From: Bacteroidales bacterium UBA2714
GTDB taxonomy: Bacteria; Bacteroidota; Bacteroidia; Bacteroidales; P3
DNA: 11,678 nucleotides
Direction: 5' to 3'
NCBI GenBank assembly: GCA_002354035.1
Contig: DEKU01000022.1
Coordinates: 1-11,678 of the forward strand
In this document: piece by piece, positions 1-6,486 of the stretch
Position numbering within the stretch: the first letter of the stretch is position 1
Layout of the letters: the number at the start of each line of letters is the position of its first letter
Notes under the pieces: model-generated
Databases searched by the model: none
The model's input: only the letters and a program-made list of their open reading frames with translations
Told to the model about the DNA's origin: nothing
Program-made: the position numbers and the translations under genes

Positions 1-90
1 CACTTCGAGGTTGAATCTACAAGGCAAATAAGAATTGGAGGCACATAATAATTTTCTGTCATTTGCGTTATTTGATTAAAATTGATAACA

Positions 91-312
91 ATGCAACGCA
101 CTGTCATAGACAAGATAGAGTATCTCATATTGCTTGTTTCGGAGTTTGCCTCACACAACAATGTGTCCGAGGTTCAGGCTTATCGCTATCTCAGTCAGTA
201 TGGTGCGTTGGCGCTTTGTGAAAAGCATTACAACATCATGCACACCCTCTCGGTGGAGGACAATATGCAGACCCTCCAATCCTATTGCCGTCGGAAAGGA
301 GGTACACTATAA
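91..312 (+). CDS. DUF3791-like small protein, first gene of a DUF3791/DUF3990 cassette
   Basis: This 73-residue protein resembles the DUF3791 family, whose members are small, have no known activity and are often found next to DUF3990 genes in gut Bacteroidota and Firmicutes. The helical N-terminus (VIDKIEYLILLVSEFA), the central YRYLSQYGA stretch and the HYNIMHTLSVED segment near residue 50 are what I recognise. I chose ATG 91; a TTG at 82 would add only three residues. The stop TAA shares its last A with the ATG of the next reading frame (TAATG at 310-314), which indicates translational coupling. By analogy with linked small genes it could be an antitoxin or immunity partner of the DUF3990 product, but that role is inference. 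The family call rests on memory of the pattern. Confidence 0.6.
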   Translation: MQRTVIDKIEYLILLVSEFASHNNVSEVQAYRYLSQYGALALCEKHYNIMHTLSVEDNMQTLQSYCRRKGGTL

Positions 313-397
313 TGCGACTCTATCACGGTTCCATTATCTGCATCGACAGTACGCTTTCTGTACGCAGCGTGCTATTGACAAACTCGTGAAGATATGA
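312..397 (+). pseudogene. Internally deleted DUF3990-like gene (N-terminal and C-terminal scraps)
   Basis: From ATG 312 a frame opens with MRLYHGS, the usual start of DUF3990 proteins (ADP-ribosyltransferase-like fold, normally well over 100 residues). It stops after 25 codons at TGA 387-389. In another frame, codons 347-397 read QYAFCTQRAIDKLVKI, which looks like a DUF3990 C-terminus. Its TGA at 395-397 overlaps the ATG of the next gene (ATGA, 394-397). The simplest reading is one large out-of-frame internal deletion that kept both ends, so both original junctions with the neighbours survive: TAATG upstream and ATGA downstream. The start motif and the overlaps are visible in the sequence. 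The family assignment of the C-terminal piece is from memory and less certain. No functional enzyme could be made. Confidence 0.55.
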
Positions 398-609
398 ACG
401 TGTCGCAGGTGGAATTCCAGAACATGAAAGAGGACATCGTGAAGGACATGATATCCCGATTAATGGAGGAACGTGGTTTGTCCATGCAGGATGCTTTCGA
501 CAAGGTCTATAACTCACGTCTCTTCGAGAAGTTGAGTGATCCCAAGACAGGCCTATACTTCCAGTCGTCGGGGTATGTATATAGCTACTTGCTGGACGAG
601 CTGTCGTAA
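394..609 (+). CDS. DUF3791-like small protein, third gene of the cassette
   Basis: This is a 71-residue acidic, helical protein. Its C-terminal half carries the features I associate with one DUF3791 subtype: NSRLFEKLSDPKTGLYFQSS followed by YVYSYLLDE. The N-terminal half (residues 10-40) is a predicted helix rich in Met, Glu and Lys. It starts at ATG 394 inside the stop of the deleted DUF3990 frame (ATGA overlap), so it once depended on translation of that gene. In related cassettes a DUF3990 gene is flanked by, or followed by, such small proteins; a protective role is only an inference. The reading frame is intact although its presumed partner is destroyed, so it may be newly orphaned. Confidence 0.55.
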   Translation: MNVSQVEFQNMKEDIVKDMISRLMEERGLSMQDAFDKVYNSRLFEKLSDPKTGLYFQSSGYVYSYLLDELS

Positions 610-704
610 GATGTAGGGTGTGGTTTCACTGTAACATGTTGTTGGTTAAACCGCAATGTGCTGATAAATGCACATGGAGATTTATATAAATACAGGTTTG
701 TATT

Positions 705-1385
705 ATGAAATACCATCGAAAGAAACAGAAGTCGCCGAGGAGGTGGGTTGTCACTCTGGGGTCGCTGCGGTTTGAGACGCAGGGAGTGCGGTATGGGGTA
801 AAGCGGCGGGCGGAGGAAGAGGCGGAGGGGCTTTTTTATGAGGCGTATTGGGATGATGAGCATCCGGAGCGGCAGGTGGAGCTGTTCAGCCAGTCGTTGG
901 CGTTGAATCCGCGTGACGGAATCGTGTACCTGAACCGTGGCATTGCCTATGATGCCCTCGGGGATATGGAGCGGGCGCTGGCAGATTTTGAGCAAGCGAT
1001 ACGCCTGTGTCCCAAACGGGCGGAGGCGTATAACAACCGCGGCTATTTGCGCTATAAGCAGGGGAAGTATGAGCAGGCGATTCCCGACTTCACCAAGGCG
1101 GTTGAGCTTAACCCGGAGTATGCTCAGGCTTTCTGTAGCCGGGGCAGTGCCTATGGTATGTTGGGACAGCATGAGCTGGCAATGGCGGATATTGAAATGG
1201 CCATTGAGGTGGACCCCGACTTCCAGCTGGCATACGTGAACCGCGCCGCTTTTTATATGAATATGGATCGCTTCCATGAGGCGGAGGAGGACTTGCAAGA
1301 TGTGTTAGAGAGAGACCCCGACGACAGCACTCGCGCATTGGCGGAGAAGTACTTGGCGATATGCCGCGAGCAGGGGAAAAACTGA
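705..1385 (+). CDS. Tetratricopeptide-repeat protein
   Basis: This 226-residue protein is built mostly of TPR units. After a basic N-terminus (residues 1-36, with a KYHRKKQKSPRR patch) there is a half repeat at about 38-71 ending ALNPRD. Four full 34-residue TPRs follow at 72-105, 106-139, 140-173 and 174-207, each with the typical W/Y-x-x-x-G-x-x-Y, A/G and closing P pattern (for example YNNRGYLRYKQGKYEQAI and AVELNPEY). TPR arrays form protein-binding superhelices; the partner is unknown. There is no signal peptide, so it is probably cytoplasmic. It starts at ATG 705 and no other start nearby fits better. The gene ends 5 nt before the next ATG, suggesting a two-gene operon. The TPR call is secure; the biological role is open. 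Confidence 0.85.
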   Translation: MKYHRKKQKSPRRWVVTLGSLRFETQGVRYGVKRRAEEEAEGLFYEAYWDDEHPERQVELFSQSLALNPRDGIVYLNRGIAYDALGDMERALADFEQAIRLCPKRAEAYNNRGYLRYKQGKYEQAIPDFTKAVELNPEYAQAFCSRGSAYGMLGQHELAMADIEMAIEVDPDFQLAYVNRAAFYMNMDRFHEAEEDLQDVLERDPDDSTRALAEKYLAICREQGKN

Positions 1386-1390
1386 GGAGT

Positions 1391-1915
1391 ATGGGTATGG
1401 ACGGGATGATGTTTGCCGAGCAGTTGAGGAGTGGCCTTGTTTTGTGGGACGTGGAGCAGATGTTCCACTTTCGGCTGTCGGACGGGCTGGTGGAGGCATT
1501 GGCTGCGCTGGGGATTGGCCCTTTGGACAGGGAGTTGAAGACTAAAAAGGATTGCGACGAGGTGGCACGGGTGATTGAGGTCAACAGAGGGAGGATGGAC
1601 GCGGCGTTGTATGCGGACTGCGTGGCTGAGCTGAGGGAGGTGAGGGATGATGTGCGGTGGCTTGCTTCCCCTGTGGGCAAGAGGGTGATGGCGATTGAGC
1701 GGTGGTTGGTGGAGGCAAGGAAACGGGCAGAGGAGTGTTTCCCGCAAAATGAGATTGTGATGGGGCGAGACCTGATGGCGGAGCCGGACAATCTGACGGT
1801 GGGCATCGTGGCGGCCACACGGGCTGAGTATGATGCTATCCGTAATGCCATAGAGAACTGGAAGCCTCCAGTCACCGCCGATTATAAGGGGTTTATTATA
1901 GCAGAACAGCCTTGA
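1391..1915 (+). CDS. Hypothetical protein, 174 residues, co-transcribed with the TPR gene
   Basis: I do not recognise this protein. It is soluble, highly charged and mostly helical, with stretches such as CDEVARVIEVNRGRMDAAL and AIERWLVEARKRAEECF. The more hydrophobic C-terminus contains NLTVGIVAATRAEYDAIRNA. The frame is open back to ATG 1361 inside the TPR gene, but ATG 1391 is preceded by GAGGAG and lies just after the TPR stop, so I prefer it; ATG 1397 is also possible. The tight spacing suggests that the two products are made together and may interact. There is no signal peptide or membrane segment. The stop codon lies within a hairpin that may end the transcript, and the neighbour beyond it is convergent. 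Confidence 0.6.
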   Translation: MGMDGMMFAEQLRSGLVLWDVEQMFHFRLSDGLVEALAALGIGPLDRELKTKKDCDEVARVIEVNRGRMDAALYADCVAELREVRDDVRWLASPVGKRVMAIERWLVEARKRAEECFPQNEIVMGRDLMAEPDNLTVGIVAATRAEYDAIRNAIENWKPPVTADYKGFIIAEQP

Positions 1916-1929
1916 ATGTACAAGGCTGT
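1906..1929 (+). terminator. Hairpin at the end of the TPR operon, possible terminator
   Basis: Perfect 9-nt arms ACAGCCTTG and CAAGGCTGT enclose a 6-nt loop (AATGTA), followed by ATTTGTT, a weak T-tract. The hairpin contains the last codon and stop of the 174-residue gene and lies between convergent genes. The stem is clear; termination is inferred, because the T-run is poor. Confidence 0.45.
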
Positions 1930-2000
1930 ATTTGTTCATGTGTATCGGTTTTGGTGGTGTGCCACCAGTCGTGAGAGGTGCGATGGGCAGCAGGAGGCTG

Positions 2001-3128
2001 CTATAGGGCTCGCACGGCGGCGTCGGTGGCGAAGAGGTCGTCGAGGGTGGGGTTGGCGATGAAGTGGGCGCGCTGCATCTGCTCTTCGACAAAGTCGGCT
2101 ATCTGGAGGAAGGTGATTTTGCCTTCGATGAAGCGTTGCACGGCCACTTCGTTGGCGGCGTTCATGATGCAGGGCATGTTGCCCCCGCGGGCAATGGCGT
2201 CGTAGGCCAGCTGGAGGCAGCGGAAGGTGCGGGTGTCGGGTTCTTCGAAGGTGAGCTGGGGATAGCGAGTCCAGTCGAGCCGGGGGAGGTGGCTCTCTAT
2301 GCGTTCGGGGAAGCTGAAGGCGTACTGGATTGGTGTTTCCATGGTGGGGATGCCGAGTTGGGCTTTGATGCTGCCGTCGATGTACTGCACCATGGAGTGA
2401 ACAACGGACTGGGGATGGACCAGCACTTGGATGCGCTCGGCGGGGATGTTGAAAAGCCAGCGGGCTTCGATGACTTCGAGACCTTTGTTCATGAGGGAGG
2501 CGGAGTCGATGGTCACTTTGCGGCCCATGCTCCAGTTGGGGTGGTGGAGGGCATCGGCGAGGGTGACGTGCTCGAGCTGCTGGCGGGTGTAGCCACGGAA
2601 GGGGCCGCCCGAGGCGGTGAGGAGTATCTTGTCTACATTGCCCATTTCGCCTACGAGGCTTTGGAAGATGGCGGAGTGCTCGGAGTCGACAGGGAGGATG
2701 GGTACGCGGTTGCGTGTGGCGGCCTCGGTGACGATGGCACCGGCCACTACCATGGTCTCCTTGTTGGCGAGGGCGATGGGTTTGTGGTGTTCGATGGCGC
2801 GGAGGGTGGGTCGTAGGCCGGCAAAGCCTACGATGGAGGCCAGCACGAGGTCGATGGTGTCCATCTCCATGAGGTCGGCAATGGAGTCCATGCCGGCAAA
2901 GACTTTGATGTCGTGGGGGTCGAGGGCGTCGAACACTTGTTGGTATTTGGTGGTGTCGGCGATAGCCACTGCGTTGGGGTCGAATTCGAGGGCTTGTTGG
3001 ATGAGTAGGTCCGCGTTGCTGCCCGCACAGAGCACCTCGACTGAAAAGAGGTCGCGGTGGCGACGGATGACATTGAGTGCTTGTGTGCCTATGGAGCCTG
3101 TGGAGCCAAGTATAGCGATGCGTTTCAT
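2001..3128 (-). CDS. dxr: 1-deoxy-D-xylulose 5-phosphate reductoisomerase
   Basis: This is the second step of the MEP isoprenoid pathway: DXP is converted to 2-C-methyl-D-erythritol 4-phosphate with NADPH and a divalent metal, in the cytoplasm. The 375-residue protein is slightly shorter than the roughly 400-residue E. coli enzyme. The N-terminal nucleotide-binding motif ILGSTGSIGTQAL is at residues 6-18, and ANKETMVVAGA is at 121-131. PVDSEHSAIFQ (147-156) carries metal ligands D148 and E150, and MNKGLEVIEARW carries the third ligand E218. TASGGPF and HPNWSMG form the substrate loop, and VHPQSVVHSMVQY is also conserved. The ATG overlaps the stop of the upstream membrane gene (ATGA), so it is translationally coupled as the last gene of a three-gene operon. 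It ends with TAG. In many Bacteroidota dxr is followed by rseP; here it is not. Confidence 0.97.
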   Translation of the reverse strand: MKRIAILGSTGSIGTQALNVIRRHRDLFSVEVLCAGSNADLLIQQALEFDPNAVAIADTTKYQQVFDALDPHDIKVFAGMDSIADLMEMDTIDLVLASIVGFAGLRPTLRAIEHHKPIALANKETMVVAGAIVTEAATRNRVPILPVDSEHSAIFQSLVGEMGNVDKILLTASGGPFRGYTRQQLEHVTLADALHHPNWSMGRKVTIDSASLMNKGLEVIEARWLFNIPAERIQVLVHPQSVVHSMVQYIDGSIKAQLGIPTMETPIQYAFSFPERIESHLPRLDWTRYPQLTFEEPDTRTFRCLQLAYDAIARGGNMPCIMNAANEVAVQRFIEGKITFLQIADFVEEQMQRAHFIANPTLDDLFATDAAVRAL

Positions 3129-3673
3129 TTGTTGCGTTTATTTTTCTTGGTTTTTTCTTTTGCCTTGCGTTCTTCTTGCCGTTTTTCCACCTTGATGCGG
3201 AGGAGGGAGTCGGCTTTGCTGCGGCGGTAGACTATGTCTTGGTCGTCGGTGGATGGGGTGGTGGTGGTTTCGGTGGTGGCAATGGTTTTGCCGTTGATGA
3301 CGTCCTGGATGATTTTGATGTGTTGCTCGTGTTGGTCGATTATCAGTTGGAGAGAGTCGATGGTGCGTGCGTTGCGGATGGCTTCTTCGCGCAGTTCGGG
3401 CTTGATGAAACCGGGGACAAGGCTGCGGAGGGGTGTGAAGGCGATGAGCAGGGAGGCGAGAACGAGCATGACGATGACGGTGATGCCAGTGTAGGTGAAG
3501 ATGTTGGCACCTGTCAGTTCGGCTGAGAAGGTTTCTTTGAGGGTGTCGGTGTCCATCACCACAAGGCGGTGCTTGTGGCGCATCCGTTCGCGCAGGTCTT
3601 GCCAATTGTTAGAAAGGCGCAGCCGCAGGGCCGCGCCTTTCTCCTTTATCGCGTTTAGGATGTTGTTATCCAT
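3125..3673 (-). CDS. Single-pass membrane protein resembling the N-terminal stalk of Bacteroidota M23 peptidases
   Basis: This is a 182-residue protein. A cytoplasmic segment of about 55 residues includes the basic HKHRLVVMDTDTLKETFSAE stretch. One transmembrane helix follows (about 58-80, TGITVIVMLVLASLLIAF) and then TPLRSLVPGF. An extracytoplasmic coiled-coil-like region comes next (REEAIRNARTIDSLQLIIDQ, about 95-130). The Lys/Arg-rich tail (RQEERKAKEKTKKNKRNK) is unusual. From memory, the pattern RLVVM-D-D-T-hydrophobic TM-IAFTPLR-PG matches the membrane anchor of Bacteroidota M23-family metallopeptidases, but there is no peptidase domain. Its ATG overlaps the stop of the ppiD-like gene (TAATG), and its stop overlaps the dxr start (ATGA). 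A cell-envelope role is inferred; the biochemical function is unknown. Confidence 0.7.
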   Translation of the reverse strand: MDNNILNAIKEKGAALRLRLSNNWQDLRERMRHKHRLVVMDTDTLKETFSAELTGANIFTYTGITVIVMLVLASLLIAFTPLRSLVPGFIKPELREEAIRNARTIDSLQLIIDQHEQHIKIIQDVINGKTIATTETTTTPSTDDQDIVYRRSKADSLLRIKVEKRQEERKAKEKTKKNKRNK

Positions 3674-5790
3674 TAGAAGAATTTGTTGCGCTGGTCGACA
3701 ATGTTGGCATGGTCTTTCAGCACTTGTTGTATGTTGCGCAGGCCTTGCATGAAGCTTTGCTGCCGCTGGCTGCGGATGGCTTCGGCTGTGGGGGCTGCGG
3801 GGTTGTCGCTGCGGTTGTTGACATAAAACATGTAAACGCCGTTGGCACCTTGGATGGGGCCGACGAGGGTGTTGGGCTCGGCGGCGACGATGGCGGCTTG
3901 CACTTTAGGCTCCATGCCGTATTTGCCCAGGAAGTAGTCGTTGAACGAGATGCTGTCGAGCGTGTCAATGGCCACATTCATCTTGGCAGCGATGGCGGTG
4001 AGGTTGGCATTGGCGCCTTTGGCCTCTTCGAGACGGGCTTTGAGCAGCTCGGCTTTCTTTTCGATACGCACTTGGTTCTCGATGCTGGTGCGCACTTGGT
4101 CGAGGGTGGCATAGCCTTTTTTGTAGACATCTTTCAGGGCAACCACGATATATTGGTCGTCGGCCTCGAAAATCTGGTCGGCCACTTCGCCCACCTGGGT
4201 TTTCTCGTTATAGGCCCACTGGACAATGCTGCGGGCGTTGTTGATGCCAGGCATGGAGTAGGACATGGCGTTCACCATGCCTTCGCGCATCTGCAGGTTT
4301 TCGGCCTGGGCGGTGGCGGTCATCTCGGCAAAGGTGCGGTTGTTGCCAGCAAAGCGGTTGGCATTGTTGTAGATGTTGCGTGTAGTAGTCTCAGAAGCAG
4401 CGATGGTGCGGGTGATTGTGGCCACGCGGTATTTTTTGTGAGGAGTGGTTTTGCCGGTCACTTTGACTACGAAATAGCCCACCTCGTTGGGGTGTTTGAC
4501 GACAAACACGCCGCCTTCGGGGGTGTTGACCAGGTCCTCGTTCAGGAAACCGTAGTTGCCATCGAGCTGCCACATCATGTCACCGTTGTTTTCGGCTTTC
4601 TGGGGGTCGTCGGAGTATTGGTTTACGGCCTCTTCGAAGGTCATGGCGCCGCTGCGGACAATGTTCAGGACACTGTCGGCAAGCAGTTTGGCTTGCTCGT
4701 CGCCACGGGTGATTTCACCGCCGACCTTGTTGTTGAAAATATAGATGGCGCTGGCGCGCAAGCTGTCGGGACGGTTGGCGACATCCAGCACTTTGGCCAT
4801 CATCCATTCGTTGCCGACAATGCGGGGGCTGATGAACGAACCTACGCCGGCAGCCATGAGTGCGGAATCCATGGGCGAGCCAAATTCGCTGGCTTTGCGG
4901 TAGGTGGAGTCGTAGCTGTGGTCCGACTCGGAGTTGACAAAGAAGATAAGTTCATCGGGAGCCACAGTCTGGAACTCTTCCCATGACTTCTCAACAGCGG
5001 CCTGAATGTCGGCCAGGTCCTGCTGGGTGGGCACGATGGGGTAGGTGATGTAGTTGAGTTGACGCAGCTCCTCGTGGAGGCGGAACTCGGCTTTGTGTTT
5101 CTTGTAGTAGTTCTGGTAGTCGGCATCGGTGAGGGTGATCTCATCGTCGGAGACGGACTGGTAGGAGCAATTCAAAGCGTTTACGTTGCTCACTTTGTTG
5201 CCCAAATTGGCAATCTGCTGGGCAATGTTGGTGGGCATATACATACCGCGGGAAATCAGCGTGCTGTATTTCTGCTGTTTGCGGTCGGCTTTGACGGCTT
5301 TCTCCAGCTCTACCCACTGCATGCGTTGCAGGGTGTCGAGGTTTTCGAAGTTATCGACATAGTACTGAATGGCCTGGGTCTGGTATTCACCGGTCTTGGG
5401 GTCGGTGAAACTCTGGCGCAGGTATGGGTGGATGAAAGATCCGACATACATGTCGTTCAGCTCAGCGGGACTGACGGTGAGACCCAGCTTCTCAAACTGT
5501 TCGTCGGTGAGGTTTTCGCCCACCAGGGTCTGCCACACTTGGTCGCGCAACTGGTACTCTACGTCGGCGGGTATTTGGTTCACACCCTGCTGGCGCTTAT
5601 AGTTGTTTTCCATCTCTTCCGTCATCTCGGTGAAGCGTTGGTAGGTGATGGTAGAGCCGTTAATTTTGCCCATGTCGGGAATGCCGCGATTATTCTTGGT
5701 CAAGTCGCCGATGATGAATGCAACGATAGCCACGCCTACTACAGCCACGGCTATCCACGAGTGTTTTCTAATACTTCCTATAATTCCCAT
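3673..5790 (-). CDS. ppiD: SurA/PpiD-type membrane-anchored peptidyl-prolyl isomerase
   Basis: This 705-residue periplasmic folding factor is anchored by one N-terminal helix (residues about 12-28, WIAVAVVGVAIVAFIIGDL). A SurA_N/PpiD-like chaperone segment follows, with INGSTITYQRFTEMTEEMEN near 43-62. A PPIC-type rotamase domain lies around 345-455; it contains IYIFNNKVGG, FEEAVNQYSDDP, NGDMMWQLDGNYGFLNEDLV and GYFVVKVTGKT, the usual parvulin order. A further C-terminal chaperone region resembles the second half of PpiD. It acts on outer-membrane and secreted proteins emerging from Sec. Length and layout match the Bacteroidota 'peptidylprolyl isomerase/SurA N-terminal domain' proteins of about 700 residues. 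It is the first gene of the operon with the stalk protein and dxr, behind a Bacteroidota promoter. The symbol reflects similarity in architecture, not proven orthology. Confidence 0.9.
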   Translation of the reverse strand: MGIIGSIRKHSWIAVAVVGVAIVAFIIGDLTKNNRGIPDMGKINGSTITYQRFTEMTEEMENNYKRQQGVNQIPADVEYQLRDQVWQTLVGENLTDEQFEKLGLTVSPAELNDMYVGSFIHPYLRQSFTDPKTGEYQTQAIQYYVDNFENLDTLQRMQWVELEKAVKADRKQQKYSTLISRGMYMPTNIAQQIANLGNKVSNVNALNCSYQSVSDDEITLTDADYQNYYKKHKAEFRLHEELRQLNYITYPIVPTQQDLADIQAAVEKSWEEFQTVAPDELIFFVNSESDHSYDSTYRKASEFGSPMDSALMAAGVGSFISPRIVGNEWMMAKVLDVANRPDSLRASAIYIFNNKVGGEITRGDEQAKLLADSVLNIVRSGAMTFEEAVNQYSDDPQKAENNGDMMWQLDGNYGFLNEDLVNTPEGGVFVVKHPNEVGYFVVKVTGKTTPHKKYRVATITRTIAASETTTRNIYNNANRFAGNNRTFAEMTATAQAENLQMREGMVNAMSYSMPGINNARSIVQWAYNEKTQVGEVADQIFEADDQYIVVALKDVYKKGYATLDQVRTSIENQVRIEKKAELLKARLEEAKGANANLTAIAAKMNVAIDTLDSISFNDYFLGKYGMEPKVQAAIVAAEPNTLVGPIQGANGVYMFYVNNRSDNPAAPTAEAIRSQRQQSFMQGLRNIQQVLKDHANIVDQRNKFF

Positions 5791-5843
5791 TTGTGAGTAT
5801 TTTTTATATATTTATATTTTTATTTTTCGCTACTTTAAGCGTG

Positions 5844-5874
5844 CAAAGGTACAAAGAAATTTTAGTGTATGAAA
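5844..5874 (-). promoter_or_regulatory. Bacteroidota-type promoter for the ppiD-dxr operon
   Basis: On the minus strand, TACCTTTG (5851-5844) fits the -7 consensus TAnnTTTG. TTTC (5874-5871) lies 19 nt upstream, one base from the -33 consensus TTTG. The predicted start leaves an untranslated leader of roughly 45 nt, AT-rich, before ATG 5790. Confidence 0.65.
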
Positions 5875-5895
5875 CTTTTTTGCCGAAAAATATTT

Positions 5896-5915
5896 GTCAT
5901 GTAGTCGTACATGAC
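5896..5915 (-). terminator. Hairpin downstream of cdd, likely terminator
   Basis: Perfect 8-nt arms GTCATGTA and TACATGAC surround a 4-nt loop. On the minus strand the stem is followed by AAATATTTTT, a reasonable T-rich tail. It sits 35 nt past the cdd stop and just upstream of the ppiD promoter, which would insulate the two units. The stem is AT-rich, so an operator role is an alternative. Confidence 0.5.
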
Positions 5916-5949
5916 TATTTATCAGCAGTTTGAAATGGAGTAAAAAAGC

Positions 5950-6423
5950 TCAAAGTTGAGCCTCGAAATTGAAAGGAAGCAAGCTTTCAACACCCGTAAT
6001 CCTCCGAATTCTGCCTCCTTCCAGATAGCACAGAACAGTCATTTTCTGACCGTGCCGCCGCTCGTATTCTGCCATCACTTGCCTACAGGCTCCGCAGGGT
6101 GAGGCTTCGCAGTACTGCTCTTGGTTGTGTCCCACCACCGCCAACGCTACAATGTGTTGGTCGGGGTGCTGAGCCGAGGCACTGAACAGGGCCACCCGCT
6201 CGGCACACAACCCCGACGGGTAGGCCACATTTTCCTGATTGTTCCCCGTCACCACGGAGCCGTCGGACAGCAGTACCGCCGCGCCCACATGGAATCCAGA
6301 ATAGGGGGCATAGGCGTGGTTTGCCGCAGCCATGGCCTGTTCCATCAGCCGACGCTCGTTGTCGGCCAGCTCGTTCATGTCTTTATATTCATAATACTCT
6401 ATGACACGTGTTTTTTTCTCCAT
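5950..6423 (-). CDS. cdd: Cytidine deaminase
   Basis: This enzyme is a zinc-dependent hydrolase that deaminates cytidine and deoxycytidine to uridine forms in pyrimidine salvage, in the cytoplasm. The 157-residue length fits the small tetrameric class. AYAPYSGFHVGAAVL (38-51) is the substrate-binding start of the fold. GLCAERVALF contains zinc ligand C73 and catalytic E75, and PCGACRQVM contains zinc ligands C110 and C113. GNNQENVAYPS is the conserved loop before the first motif. Start ATG 6423 is the first Met of the matching frame. The frame is open further upstream, but that stretch overlaps the divergent dus gene and has no family similarity. The gene is transcribed away from dus across a 63-nt gap. 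Confidence 0.95.
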   Translation of the reverse strand: MEKKTRVIEYYEYKDMNELADNERRLMEQAMAAANHAYAPYSGFHVGAAVLLSDGSVVTGNNQENVAYPSGLCAERVALFSASAQHPDQHIVALAVVGHNQEQYCEASPCGACRQVMAEYERRHGQKMTVLCYLEGGRIRRITGVESLLPFNFEAQL

Positions 6424-6468
6424 AACAGTTTTATTATTGTCATCGGCACACGATTGCCGCTTTTTTTG

Positions 6469-6476
6469 TATCTTTG
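6469..6476 (+). promoter_or_regulatory. Promoter -7 element of dus
   Basis: TATCTTTG is an exact match to TAnnTTTG, with no good -33 TTTG at the usual distance. The start ATG is only 10 nt beyond the element, so the transcript would have a leader of just a few nucleotides or none. Confidence 0.5.
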
Positions 6477-6486
6477 CAATTTGAAG

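Noticed and set aside
1..48. Short open frame running in from the left edge (stop at 46-48)
   Set aside because: Only 15 codons are visible and nothing is recognisable; two other frames are similarly open over this length, so no partial gene is called.
1951..1964. GGTGG/CCACC small stem between convergent genes
   Set aside because: Five-pair stem without a T-tract; the hairpin at 1906-1929 is a better candidate.
2064..2816. Long plus-strand open frame across dxr
   Set aside because: It is antisense to a clearly conserved gene and is Gly/Val/Asp-rich, as expected from the complement of GC-rich codons.
3709..4986. 425-codon plus-strand frame across the ppiD-like gene
   Set aside because: Mirror of the conserved minus-strand gene with low-complexity composition and no family features.
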